Assembly: GCA_019638615.1 (NCBI GenBank)
Contig: JAHBTL010000010.1
Span: 1-64,000 of the forward strand
From: Chitinophagaceae bacterium
Lineage (GTDB): Bacteria > Bacteroidota > Bacteroidia > Chitinophagales > Chitinophagaceae
DNA: 64,000 nucleotides
Reading direction: 5' to 3'
How positions within the stretch are numbered: position 1 is the first letter of the stretch; each line of letters begins with the position of its first letter. Below are positions 34,852 through 43,936 of this stretch, piece by piece. Below the pieces are notes generated by a model that saw only the letters and a program-made list of their open reading frames with translations, did no database searches and was not told the origin of the DNA. Both the position numbers and the translations under genes were made by a program.

Positions 34852-35376
34852 ATGAAATGTATGCGTGTTATTACCGTTACGCTGGTTGTCCTGCAGTTTG
34901 CCTCCTGTTCAAGGTTATACGATGCCTGCGTCAGAAATATCACCAATGAAGTAGCAGTAATTGATGTATTCCTGCTTGATAAAACCGATATGAAAACCCT
35001 GCCCAATAAAATCAGGATGACTAATCATATAGTAGACCTGAAAAAAGGATATAAAAAATATCTTGACAGCGTTCAAAATGTTACATGAATAGATGTAAAC
35101 CATTTCCAGCTCCATATACAACCGCTTACTACGGTTGACCTTTCTGATATGGCAGGGAAGTTTATCAACAGCAGCCCGAGAGGGGATGCCATGGTAACGG
35201 TTACATCCAATCATCAAACAGATACCCTGGTCAATGGAAGACATCATTTCAAAAGCTCAAAATTTAATTATTATGGCAACTTTTTCTCATCCAGGCTATG
35301 CTATGATATCAAACCTCAGGAAGCGCCTTCCACTACTACCACAATTTCGCCCTTCACTGCTTTGGCGGAAAAATGA
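34852..35376 (+). pseudogene. lipoprotein gene interrupted by an in-frame TGA
   Basis: The frame opens with a lipoprotein signal (lipobox near LQFASC, Cys about residue 19) and reads 78 residues to TGA at 35086-35088. The same frame then continues, coding-like, for 96 more codons (IDVNHFQLHIQPLTTVDLSD, RGDAMVTVTSNHQTD, FSSRLCYDIKPQ) to 35376. The context VT-stop-IDVNHF fits an original TGG (Trp) or similar. The last 61 bp overlap the 3' end of rsmI on the other strand. TGA is a normal stop elsewhere in this window (mdh and slyD end in it), so recoding is not the easy explanation. Confidence 0.7.
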
Positions 35377-36044
35377 TCGCATACTTCACGCAACGTCCCC
35401 CGCTTGTTTTCTTCAAACATTTTAGTAAGCTCCCTGCTAACGCAACACTGTCGTTCTTCCCCAAAATACTGAATGCATTCATTCAGGGTTTTCACCAGTC
35501 GCATGGGCGATTCATAAAACACAATGGTACGTTCTTCTACCGCCAGCTTTTTGAACAAAGTCTGCCGTCCCTTTTTGAGGGGCAAAAAACCTTCAAAACA
35601 AAACCTGTTGATGGGCAGTCCGCTGTTTACCAATGCGGGCACAAAAGCGGTGGCGCCCGGCAGGCACTCCACTTTTACATTCAGCTTTACACATTCGCGC
35701 ACCAGTAAAAACGCGGGATCCGAAATACCCGGCGTACCGGCATCGGTAAGCAGGGCCATGGTTTTACCTGCCTGCAACTGTTCCGCCAAATGCGCAACCA
35801 CTTTGTGTTCGTTGTGCTGGTGGTAGGGCGTGACAGGCTTTTGTATACCATAATGTTTGAGCAGCACCGAAGACGTCCTTGTATCTTCAGCCAGTACCAG
35901 GTCTACCGATTGTAATACTTCAACCGCCCTGAAAGTAAGGTCGGCCAGGTTGCCTATAGGCGTGGGCACTATATACAAAAAAGTGGCTGCTCCGCCCGCA
36001 GCGGTTGAATGATTGTTTGCCTCAGCATTTACCGGGTCGCTCAA
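35316..36044 (-). CDS. rsmI: 16S rRNA (cytidine(1402)-2'-O)-methyltransferase
   Basis: 242 residues of the RsmI family: PTPIGNLADLT near the N-terminus, AEDTRTS, TDAGTPGISDP and PGATAFVPAL. With SAM it methylates the 2'-OH of C1402 in 16S rRNA. The last gene of the pepP-pssA-purS-rsmI run (50-bp gap after purS). Its 3' end overlaps the tail of the interrupted lipoprotein frame by 61 bp. The start at 36044 gives an N-terminal extension of about 20 residues ahead of the family core. Confidence 0.92.
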   Translation of the reverse strand: MSDPVNAEANNHSTAAGGAATFLYIVPTPIGNLADLTFRAVEVLQSVDLVLAEDTRTSSVLLKHYGIQKPVTPYHQHNEHKVVAHLAEQLQAGKTMALLTDAGTPGISDPAFLLVRECVKLNVKVECLPGATAFVPALVNSGLPINRFCFEGFLPLKKGRQTLFKKLAVEERTIVFYESPMRLVKTLNECIQYFGEERQCCVSRELTKMFEENKRGTLREVCDHFSAKAVKGEIVVVVEGAS

Positions 36045-36094
36045 AACAGGAAGGACAGTTTAATGATGAAGGAAAATATATATAAATATTACGC

Positions 36095-36349
36095 TTATTG
36101 CGCCGGCATAACGGAAATTTCAAAATATTCCATCACCTGGTTGGCCAATAATTTCTGCGCGGCTTCCTCGGCAATCTTCCCGGCTTCCGCTTCGGATGGC
36201 GCTGCTATTTGTAATGTAATATGCTTTCCAATGCGCACATCCTCAATCCCCTTTAACCCCAGGTTGCCGAGTCCGCCCATTACGGCTTTCCCCTGGGGAT
36301 CAAGCAATTCTTTTAAAGGCATTACATTGATATGAACAGCGTAGGTCAT
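36095..36349 (-). CDS. purS: phosphoribosylformylglycinamidine synthase subunit PurS
   Basis: 84 residues matching PurS: VMPLKELLDPQGKAV, GLKGIEDVRIGKHI and the final YFEISVMP. PurS bridges PurQ and PurL in FGAM synthesis, so this genome should use the three-part enzyme instead of the long PurL. It lies 4 bp after pssA, in the same unit, away from the other pur genes. The start at 36349 is family-like. Confidence 0.9.
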   Translation of the reverse strand: MTYAVHINVMPLKELLDPQGKAVMGGLGNLGLKGIEDVRIGKHITLQIAAPSEAEAGKIAEEAAQKLLANQVMEYFEISVMPAQ

Positions 36350-36353
36350 GATG

Positions 36354-37112
36354 CTATTTTATTTTGAGCAGCAAAGATAACAGAATGTAAGTGATAAAAA
36401 TAAGTGGAACAGCCGCCCATTTAAACACGATGATGAACAGCACCGACAATCCTGCCAGTACCAGCTTCGGCAGGTTGTTTTTTACCGTATAGTCTTTGAA
36501 TTTCATAGCCATGATGGGTATATCGCTGATCATAAGATAGCTTAATAGCGCCACGATGCCATACCAGATCCATTTATTCAGGAACAGGTCTATTATACCG
36601 GGGGTAACCGTGTGCCAGAAGATAAGAGGGAAGGATGCTACCAGTATCCCTACAGCCGGGGTGGGCACGCCCCTGAATGAATAACGCTGCGTATCGTCAA
36701 CATTAAACTTTGCCAAACGCCACGCTGCCGCACAGGGCAATAACAATGCGGGCAGCAGCCAAACAATGGAAGCGTCCAGCCCATCCTCACCGCGCGCCAC
36801 AGACAACCGGAGGAACTGGTAAATGATCATCCCCGGCGCTACTCCAAAACTTACCACATCCGCCAGCGAATCCAGCTCTTTTCCCATGGCAGACTGGGCG
36901 TCAAACAACCTTGCTACAAAGCCATCCAGGAAGTCAACAACACCGGCAAGACCAATAAAGAGCGCCGCCATAAATATTTTTTCCGGCATATTCAACATCT
37001 GGCCTCCAGCTTCGGTTGACACAAGCACGATACCGGTTTGTAATATGACTATAATAGCCAGGCATCCAAAAAACAGGTTTAACAGGGTAAAAATATTAGG
37101 AATCTGTTTCAT
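36354..37112 (-). CDS. pssA: CDP-diacylglycerol--serine O-phosphatidyltransferase
   Basis: 252 residues with about seven or eight membrane segments and the CDP-alcohol phosphotransferase motif D-G-x2-A-R-x8-G-x3-D-x3-D (DFLDGFVARLFDAQSAMGKE, then DSLADVVSFG). It makes phosphatidylserine, the precursor of phosphatidylethanolamine, in the inner membrane. The gene sits between pepP (21-bp gap) and purS (4-bp gap). Length and start fit. Confidence 0.93.
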   Translation of the reverse strand: MKQIPNIFTLLNLFFGCLAIIVILQTGIVLVSTEAGGQMLNMPEKIFMAALFIGLAGVVDFLDGFVARLFDAQSAMGKELDSLADVVSFGVAPGMIIYQFLRLSVARGEDGLDASIVWLLPALLLPCAAAWRLAKFNVDDTQRYSFRGVPTPAVGILVASFPLIFWHTVTPGIIDLFLNKWIWYGIVALLSYLMISDIPIMAMKFKDYTVKNNLPKLVLAGLSVLFIIVFKWAAVPLIFITYILLSLLLKIK

Positions 37113-37133
37113 GTTTATATATATAAATCTTGC

Positions 37134-38423
37134 TTATTGTTTCATCAACGATTCAATTTCCTCTGCGGTAATCGGTATCTTTTTCATAAGATCTTTATTG
37201 CTGTTTTTACCGATCCAAAAATTATTTTCGATGCGGACGCCCATTTGTTCTTCCTGGATATAAATACCCGGCTCAACGGTAAACACCATCCCTGCCGTAA
37301 CCGGCGTTACGCGCGGCCCCAGGTCATGCACATCCACACCCAGGTGATGCGATATCCCATGGTACAGGTATTTTCTATAGGCACGGTTGTCTTTGTCTTC
37401 GTTCTTTATATCCTGCTTTGTCAATAACCCGATTTTAATAAATTGCCTGGTCGCTTCTTCTCCTACTTTGTCAGTATAATCGGCAAGCAATATACCCGGT
37501 CTTAAAATGGAAGCGGCATACCTGTGCAAATGCAAACATGCATCGTACACCTGTTTCTGGCGTTTGGTAAATTTTCCATTCACCGGAACCGTGCGGGTAA
37601 GATCGGCACAATATCCCCCGTATTCGGCGCCAAAATCCATCAATACCAGTTCTCCATCTTTGCATTCTTCACTGTTGGACACATAATGCAATGTTCGTGC
37701 GCGGTCGCCGCTGGCAATGATAGAACCATATGCAGGCCCTGTAGCGCGGTTCCTTAAAAATTCATGGTAGATCTCGGCTTCAATTTCATATTCCATTACG
37801 CCCGGCCGGATAAACGATAACAGCCGGCGAAAAGCTTTTTCGGTAATATCAGTAGCCTGCTGCATTACTTCCACTTCCTGCGGCGTTTTGATACCCCGCA
37901 ATTCTTTTAAAATTACTGCGCTGCGTTTATAGTTGTGCAGGGGATAACGCTCCCGCATTTCACGGGCATAGCGGTAATCACGAACGGGGATAAGGCTCGC
38001 CTTCCGGTCGTTTTCATTTGTATTAAGATAAATACCGGATGCGCTGTGGATCCACTGTTGCAGCAACCCGTCGAGTGAATCAAGCCATACAATATTATCA
38101 ATGCCCGAAATAGCCGTTGCTTCTTTGGCTCTTAAACGCCTGCCGTCCCATTTTTCTTTTAATTCATTAGGGCGAACCAGCACCAGCACCTCCCTGTATT
38201 TTTTATCGGGATTATCCGGAAAAAGTATCAGCATGGTATCTTCCTGCTCAATACCGGTCAGCCAGTACAAGTCGGCATTTTGCTTGAATTTATACAGGGC
38301 GTCCCCGTTCATGGGTAACTCATCATTACTATTGAATACAGCAATTGATTTTTTTTCCATGCGACCTGTAAACCTCTTCCTGTTCCGGATAAATATTTCC
38401 GGATTTAATGGCAGATATTTCAT
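37134..38423 (-). CDS. pepP: Xaa-Pro aminopeptidase (M24)
   Basis: 429 residues. All five metal ligands of M24 are visible: D in MDFGAEYGGY, D in CADLTRT, H in HGISHHLGVD, E in TVEPGIY and E in RIENNFW. It removes the N-terminal residue before proline. It is the first gene of the pepP-pssA-purS-rsmI unit. This intact site contrasts with the M24-fold protein at 62963, which has lost most ligands. Confidence 0.93.
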   Translation of the reverse strand: MKYLPLNPEIFIRNRKRFTGRMEKKSIAVFNSNDELPMNGDALYKFKQNADLYWLTGIEQEDTMLILFPDNPDKKYREVLVLVRPNELKEKWDGRRLRAKEATAISGIDNIVWLDSLDGLLQQWIHSASGIYLNTNENDRKASLIPVRDYRYAREMRERYPLHNYKRSAVILKELRGIKTPQEVEVMQQATDITEKAFRRLLSFIRPGVMEYEIEAEIYHEFLRNRATGPAYGSIIASGDRARTLHYVSNSEECKDGELVLMDFGAEYGGYCADLTRTVPVNGKFTKRQKQVYDACLHLHRYAASILRPGILLADYTDKVGEEATRQFIKIGLLTKQDIKNEDKDNRAYRKYLYHGISHHLGVDVHDLGPRVTPVTAGMVFTVEPGIYIQEEQMGVRIENNFWIGKNSNKDLMKKIPITAEEIESLMKQ

Positions 38424-38846
38424 AATAAACCGCTTTTACTGCTTATTAAGGTTGCAATATCGTATAAAATAACTGTTACAGCGAATGAAATCGGGCGCAT
38501 TTCAAATTGGCCCCGCTGGCACAAGCCCGCAAAACAAGGGATATACCTTTTTTAGCCGCAGATGCACAGATTTGATCTGCGCATCTGCCTACGGCGAACA
38601 GGTCTGCGGCAATTTCTATATATGGGGATATATAATTTTCGTGCTGTGCAAATTGAAATGCGCCCATGAAATATGCGGACTAATTTCTACAAATCTGACC
38701 AGATTGTACCCCAAATAAATCTGCCACGACTTTAATATGCAATGTATAGGCTCCTGAACCTGCCTGAAACAAACTTACCGGGAGTGGAATGACATTGTAA
38801 ACAATACTGGTTTCGTCTTTGTTTTATATACGGCAAAGCGTTCAAT
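38424..38846. other. intergenic region with a mobile element
   Basis: 423 bp between divergent pepP and the receiver gene, no gene seen. It holds the inverted-repeat element at 38493-38665. A region of about 180 bp remains between the element and the ATG at 38847, without a clear -7 box. Confidence 0.4.
38493..38665. mobile_element. 173-bp inverted-repeat element
   Basis: Left end GGGCGCATTTCAAATTGG (38493-38510), right end reads inward as GGGCGCATTTCAATTTGC (38665-38648). These fit the terminal repeats of the 20085 element (GGGTGCATTTCAAATTTTCG). ATGAAAT flanks it on the left (38485-38491) and right (38666-38672), one base off from being directly abutting on the left, so the duplication is imperfect. 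Most of the inner part reappears inverted at 193-320. No coding frame. Confidence 0.7.
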
Positions 38847-39254
38847 ATGACAACGGATCGTGACAGAAAGATACGGGTGTTGTTCGCCGACGACGATGAA
38901 GATCTATTCAGGCTCGTAAAAATGAAATTAAGCAGCCAGGGTTTCCTGGTAAGCCTTTCACTCAATGGAGAAAGGATAAAAGAAATGGTATTAAGTGAGC
39001 GTCCTGATATTATTTTACTGGATGTAACAATGAACGGAAACGATGGCAGGGATATTTGCTCACATCTTAAAGAGGATCCTCAAACCAAAGCTATTCCCGT
39101 AATACTTCTTTCGGCCGATGAAGGGCTTGATGCAATAGCAGATCAATGCGGGGCAGATGCCTGGGTGACAAAACCTTTTGATGCTGTATCAGTAAAAAAC
39201 AAGATTAAAGATTTGCTCAGCAAGCGCTCTCCCGCCAACCATGATTTGCTTTAG
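38847..39254 (+). CDS. stand-alone response regulator receiver protein
   Basis: 135 residues, a single receiver domain with no output domain. Acidic pocket D15-D16-D17, phospho-acceptor D59 (LLDVTMNG), S89 (LLSADEG) and K109 (TKPFD) are at the usual places. It may receive phosphate from a histidine kinase encoded elsewhere. Nothing in the window shows a partner kinase. It lies close to a mobile element and has a hairpin and a terminator-like stem downstream (39338-39469). Confidence 0.88.
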   Translation: MTTDRDRKIRVLFADDDEDLFRLVKMKLSSQGFLVSLSLNGERIKEMVLSERPDIILLDVTMNGNDGRDICSHLKEDPQTKAIPVILLSADEGLDAIADQCGADAWVTKPFDAVSVKNKIKDLLSKRSPANHDLL

Positions 39255-39337
39255 CAACACTGCTCCATGGGACAATATTCTTCATTTCCATCCTTGCAGC
39301 CGGTAACTCAAAACACCCCCGGGTAAGCTGCTGGTTC

Positions 39338-39369
39338 TTTCGCCGAAGATTTCAGCCATTTCGGCGAAA
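39338..39369. other. inverted repeat
   Basis: TTTCGCCGAA (39338-39347) pairs with TTCGGCGAAA (39360-39369), a 10-bp stem with a 12-nt loop, in the gap after the receiver gene. It lacks a T run, so it is not an obvious terminator; it could be an operator or part of an RNA. Confidence 0.45.
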
Positions 39370-39449
39370 TTGAATATTCAAAATATAAATCACAATGTTT
39401 TATTTCTATCTTTATACCGGTTTTTCATAGGATATTGGATTTAGAAACG

Positions 39450-39475
39450 GGGTGCATTTCCATGCACCCTTTTTT
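39450..39475 (+). terminator. terminator-like hairpin
   Basis: GGGTGCAT (39450-39457) pairs with ATGCACCC (39462-39469), loop TTCC, then TTTTTT. It is 196 bp after the receiver gene, so it either ends that transcript or a small RNA lying in between (about 39380-39475). The remainder of 39255-39655 has no gene. Confidence 0.6.
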
Positions 39476-39655
39476 ATTTTAAAAGTATATAAGATACAAA
39501 TCAACAATGCAATAGCGTTGTATATATTTTCTGACACCTTCAAAGATATAATTACTCATCCAGGCGCTTAACGACCAGCACGCAAAACCAAAACCCTCCC
39601 GGAAACCCGGTTTGGAGAAAGTGAAATGATTTAACTTTATATTGAAAGTTTTCTT

Positions 39656-41593
39656 ATGAAACAATCTGTCGTGCTCCTTTTATTATCGGCATGTGGCATT
39701 GTACATGCACAAAAACAGCCAACGGTTCACAGCCACTGGCAATACTACGGTGGCGATGCGGGCGGCATGCGCTATTCTGACTTAAAACAGGTAAATGATA
39801 AAAATGTAGGTAAGCTAAAAACAGCCTGGACTTACAGAACGGGAGAGCTGGATACCTACAAAAATTCGAAAATCATAGAAAAGGCCGCTTTTGAAGCAAC
39901 GCCTGTGCTGATAGACAATGTTTTGTTCTTCAGCACGCCTACCAGCCGGGTAATAGCAGTAGATGCTTCTACGGGAAAGGAAAAATGGACATTTGATCCG
40001 GGCATTAACTTAAATGCAGATTATTCGGAAGTTACTTCCCGTGGCGTGTCGGTGTGGATCCCCCCGGCAGACATGGGCAATGTTCCAAAAAGGATTTTTA
40101 TCGCCACACTGGATGGCAGGCTGATAGCCCTCAGCGCTGCAAACGGCTCGCCCATTATTTCTTTTGGCAGGAATGGAACGGTCAACCTTCGTGAAGGCTT
40201 TAATAAGGAATGGAGCATTACCTCTCCACCCGCCATTGTTGGAAATACTGTTGTGATCGGATCTTCCATGGGCGATAATCAACGCATTGATTACCCGAGA
40301 GGAACCGTACGGGGATTTGATGCACGCTCAGGTAAGCTTTTATGGAGCTGGGATCCTGTTCCTGATGATAGTAGCAGGGCTGCCTGGAAAACATGGGAAA
40401 ACAACAGCGCAGCAGTCACCGGGGCAGCCAATGCCTGGGCCGTGATTTCTGCAGATGCAGCACGAAACCTTGTATTTATTCCAACTTCAAGTCCGGCCCC
40501 CGATTATTACGGAGGGCAGCGCAAAGGTGATAATTTATATAGCAACGCTATCGTTGCCTTACAGGCATCTACAGGCAAAATGATATGGCATTACCAGGTA
40601 GTGCATCACGATCTGTGGGACTATGATATTGCAGCGCAGCCGGTTTTATTTTCAGTACAGCAACAAGGAAAATCAATACCGGCAGTAGCAGTCGGTACTA
40701 AAATGGGCCATATTTTTGTGTTGAACAGAGAGACAGGCGTTCCGTTATTCCCGGTAGAAGAAAGAACGGTTCCGGTATCTGACATTGCCGGTGAAGCAAC
40801 CGCCCAAACACAACCCTTTCCTGTTTTACCCGAACCGGTAGGGTTACAGCGCATATCCGTTGCCGATGCGTGGGGATTGACTCCGATAGAAAAAGAAGAA
40901 TCCGTCCAAAGGATTTCAAAATACAGGAATGAAGGTATTTTCACTCCGCCTTCGCAGCAGGGTACGCTGGTAACGCCCGGCAATGCAGGAGGTATCCATT
41001 GGGGAGGCATGTGTTATGATGTAAAAAAACAATTGCTCATCACCAATATCAACAGGCTTGCAGCGATTGTAAGGCTGATCCCGAGGGAAAAAATCCAACA
41101 ATTTGAAAAGGAAGACGCTTCCATACTGCGCTCGGAGACCGGCAGGCAACAAGGCACTCCGTACATCATGAAGCGCGACTACCCTTTTAAAAAAACAACA
41201 ACAGGACTGTTAATGCAAACATCCCCTCCGTGGGGTACCCTGTTAGCAATAGATATGAAGACCGGCGTAAAAAAATGGGAAGTTCCGCTTGGTTACATGC
41301 TTGATCCCGTCCTTCATCCGGAGGCGCCCCAATGGGGATCTCTCAATTTTGGAGGAGCGATCGCAACAGCAGGCAATCTTGTATTTGTTGCAGCAACTTT
41401 AGATAACCGGTTTCGCGCATTCCATACCGATACAGGACAACAACTCTGGGAAACAGAACTTCCTGCCGGCGGGCAGGCTACTCCCATGACCTATGCAATA
41501 AAAGGAAAACAATACATTGTAATTGCTGCCGGTGGTCATGGCAAGCTTGGCACCAAACAGGGCGATTATCTTGTTGCGTATGCATTGGAATAG
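39656..41593 (+). CDS. PQQ-dependent dehydrogenase-like protein
   Basis: 645 residues with a signal peptide (GIVHAQ, about residue 18; a lipobox-like LLSAC at 13 is also possible). The mature part is a PQQ-type beta-propeller with repeated W-x-Y-x-T/V blades, for example LKTAWTYRTGELD, GKEKWTFDPG, GKLLWSWDPVPD, GKMIWHYQVVHHDLWDYD. The family includes membrane-bound glucose and quinoprotein dehydrogenases that oxidise alcohols or sugars in the periplasm. The protein has no N-terminal membrane anchor beyond the signal. No PQQ-synthesis genes occur in the window, so cofactor must come from elsewhere. Substrate is not deducible. Confidence 0.85.
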   Translation: MKQSVVLLLLSACGIVHAQKQPTVHSHWQYYGGDAGGMRYSDLKQVNDKNVGKLKTAWTYRTGELDTYKNSKIIEKAAFEATPVLIDNVLFFSTPTSRVIAVDASTGKEKWTFDPGINLNADYSEVTSRGVSVWIPPADMGNVPKRIFIATLDGRLIALSAANGSPIISFGRNGTVNLREGFNKEWSITSPPAIVGNTVVIGSSMGDNQRIDYPRGTVRGFDARSGKLLWSWDPVPDDSSRAAWKTWENNSAAVTGAANAWAVISADAARNLVFIPTSSPAPDYYGGQRKGDNLYSNAIVALQASTGKMIWHYQVVHHDLWDYDIAAQPVLFSVQQQGKSIPAVAVGTKMGHIFVLNRETGVPLFPVEERTVPVSDIAGEATAQTQPFPVLPEPVGLQRISVADAWGLTPIEKEESVQRISKYRNEGIFTPPSQQGTLVTPGNAGGIHWGGMCYDVKKQLLITNINRLAAIVRLIPREKIQQFEKEDASILRSETGRQQGTPYIMKRDYPFKKTTTGLLMQTSPPWGTLLAIDMKTGVKKWEVPLGYMLDPVLHPEAPQWGSLNFGGAIATAGNLVFVAATLDNRFRAFHTDTGQQLWETELPAGGQATPMTYAIKGKQYIVIAAGGHGKLGTKQGDYLVAYALE

Positions 41594-41742
41594 CTCACTG
41601 CCAATGACAGATGATGGCAACTATGCTGAACAACAGTATAAGTGATGATCGATGTGCCATTGCTTCATGCCGGGCCCACAGGGAGAGACATCTGCCTGAA
41701 CACCTTATTATTTCAGCAGTTACGTCCCCCCGTTTCTTTCCT

Positions 41743-41750
41743 TATTTTTG
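41743..41750 (+). promoter_or_regulatory. -7 box ahead of recG
   Basis: TATTTTTG, a perfect TAnnTTTG. It covers a TTG at 41748 that would otherwise look like the start codon and supports a start at 41790. Confidence 0.5.
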
Positions 41751-41789
41751 TCGTTAAACTATTTTTTTATAAGCAATTACAATTCCATA

Positions 41790-43880
41790 TTGTCCAATCC
41801 GATTGAATACCTGAAAGGGGTCGGTCCCCTTAAGGGCGACCTTTTAAAAAAAGAACTGCAAATATTTACTTTTAATGATCTGCTGCAACATTTCCCTTAC
41901 AGGCATATTGATAAAACAGAAGTAAAGAAGATCAGTGATATTTCTCCTGCTACAGAATACATCCAGGTGGCGGGCAAAGTGATTTCGTGCGAAATAATGG
42001 GTGAAAAAAGAGGCAAACGGCTGGTAGCTGAAATATCCGATGGTACCGGCACATTGGAGCTCACCTGGTTCCAGGGCATCAACTGGGTGCAAAAAAACAT
42101 TCAGACAGGAGAATGGCTGCTGGTTTTCGGTAAGCTTTCTTTTTTTATGGGCCGCCCGCAAATCACCCACCCCGAAACAGAAATTTTTACTGCTGAAAAA
42201 AGAGAGGGAAAAGCATTCCTCGAACCGATCTACCCTACTACGGAAAAATTAAAGGCGCGTGGACTGAACGGCCGGCAAATCGGCAAGCTGGTATATACAT
42301 TAACGGGATTACTTCACGAAAAAGACATTCCGGAAAACCTGCCCGACCACGTTTTGCATTCATTACAACTGATATCGCGTTACCAGGCATACCTGCATAT
42401 CCATTTCCCCCCCGATACCGACTGCTATGAAAAAGCACTGAACCGTCTGAAGTTTGAAGAATTGTTTTTGGCACAGGTACGGCTGGGGCTTATAAAGAGC
42501 AATCGTCACCGGTATGGAAAAGGAATTGTTTTTACACAGGTAGGAAATCTGTTCAATACATTTTACGAAAAATACCTTCCGTTTGCATTAACCGGTGCGC
42601 AAAAACGCGTTTTGAAAGAAATAAGACATGATACGGCTAAGGGTCACCAGATGAACCGCCTGCTGCAAGGAGATGTGGGGAGCGGTAAAACCATTGTAGC
42701 GCTTCTGAGCATGTTACTTGCTGCCGACAACGGCTATCAGTGCTGCATGATGGCGCCTACAGAAATACTGGCGCAGCAACATTACTCCGGTATAAGAAGC
42801 CTGCTGAAAGATATGCCGGTAGAGATAGCATTGCTGACCGGCTCAACCAAAAAAGCGCAACGAAAAGAAGTGCTGCATAAAACGGCCGATGGTACGATCG
42901 ATATATTAATCGGCACCCATGCTTTAATTGAAGACCAGGTATTGTTTAACCGGCTGGGATTTGCAGTGGTGGATGAGCAGCACAGGTTTGGGGTAGCGCA
43001 ACGGGCCAAGCTCTGGAAAAAAAGTGACATCCCTCCACATGTACTGGTAATGACGGCTACTCCTATACCCAGAACATTGGCCATGACAGCGTATGGAGAC
43101 CTGGATTACAGCATCATGGATGAGCTGCCCCCGGGCAGGCAACCCGTTACAACCGTGCACAGGTACGAGAACACAAGGAGCCAGGTAATGGACTTTATCA
43201 GGGCTGAAATAAAAAAAGGAAGACAGGCCTATATCATCTTTCCGTTAATTGAAGAAAGTGATAAACTGGATTACGAGAACCTGATGAAAGGCTATGAAAA
43301 TGTAAAAGCTTATTTTCCGGAACCGGCTTACTGGATCAGTATGGTGCATGGAAAGATGAGCAACGAACAAAAAGAAGCCAACATGCAACGGTTTGTACAA
43401 AACGACACTCAGATCATGGTATCAACCACAGTTATTGAAGTAGGTGTGAATGTGCCCAATGCATCTGTAATGGTAATTGAAAGCGCAGAAAAATTCGGAT
43501 TATCGCAATTGCACCAGTTGCGCGGCAGAGTGGGCCGGGGATCAGAAAAAAGCTACTGTATACTTCTTTCCGGGAACAAATTGACTGCAGATGCCAGGGA
43601 GCGCCTGAAGATGATGTGCGCAACCAATAATGGCTTTGCCATAGCAGAAAAGGATCTGGAGCTGAGAGGACCCGGCGATATCGAAGGTACCCGGCAAAGC
43701 GGTATGCTTAATTTTAAATTGGCGAGCATTGTAAAAGATAAACATATGGTAGATTTAGCCAAACAGTTTTCAGAAGTGTTATTAAATGAAGATCCCGATC
43801 TTATATTGCCCGTTAATTTGAAGTTAAAAACCTTTCTTCAACAGCAAAAAGGACAAACCCTGTGGAGCAAGATATCGTAA
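41790..43880 (+). CDS. recG: ATP-dependent DNA helicase RecG
   Basis: 696 residues from the TTG at 41790 (MSNPIEYLKGVGP), the family-like N-terminus. RecG remodels stalled forks and Holliday junctions. Visible are the N-terminal wedge/OB domain (about 60-150), Walker A GDVGSGKT, the DEQH box (VVDEQHRFG), TATPIPRT and the C-terminal QLRGRVGRG. An upstream TTG at 41748 lies inside the -7 promoter box, so it is unlikely to be used. It is followed after 56 bp by the T9SS cargo-like gene but is probably a separate unit. Confidence 0.95.
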   Translation: MSNPIEYLKGVGPLKGDLLKKELQIFTFNDLLQHFPYRHIDKTEVKKISDISPATEYIQVAGKVISCEIMGEKRGKRLVAEISDGTGTLELTWFQGINWVQKNIQTGEWLLVFGKLSFFMGRPQITHPETEIFTAEKREGKAFLEPIYPTTEKLKARGLNGRQIGKLVYTLTGLLHEKDIPENLPDHVLHSLQLISRYQAYLHIHFPPDTDCYEKALNRLKFEELFLAQVRLGLIKSNRHRYGKGIVFTQVGNLFNTFYEKYLPFALTGAQKRVLKEIRHDTAKGHQMNRLLQGDVGSGKTIVALLSMLLAADNGYQCCMMAPTEILAQQHYSGIRSLLKDMPVEIALLTGSTKKAQRKEVLHKTADGTIDILIGTHALIEDQVLFNRLGFAVVDEQHRFGVAQRAKLWKKSDIPPHVLVMTATPIPRTLAMTAYGDLDYSIMDELPPGRQPVTTVHRYENTRSQVMDFIRAEIKKGRQAYIIFPLIEESDKLDYENLMKGYENVKAYFPEPAYWISMVHGKMSNEQKEANMQRFVQNDTQIMVSTTVIEVGVNVPNASVMVIESAEKFGLSQLHQLRGRVGRGSEKSYCILLSGNKLTADARERLKMMCATNNGFAIAEKDLELRGPGDIEGTRQSGMLNFKLASIVKDKHMVDLAKQFSEVLLNEDPDLILPVNLKLKTFLQQQKGQTLWSKIS

Positions 43881-43936
43881 TATCTTCATGATGAGGTAAT
43901 TTCGCCTTAAATCTGTACATTTAATAAGAAAACAAA

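Noticed and set aside
35086-35088. Selenocysteine or stop recoding of TGA in the lipoprotein gene
   Set aside because: No SECIS-like stem was noticed next to it and the position does not look like a redox site; TGA ends other genes here (mdh, slyD). A nonsense mutation is simpler.
39450-39475. GGTGCATTTC at the end of the receiver-gene region, similar to the element ends
   Set aside because: The sequence is a simple terminator hairpin (GGGTGCAT/ATGCACCC plus T run) with no partner end.
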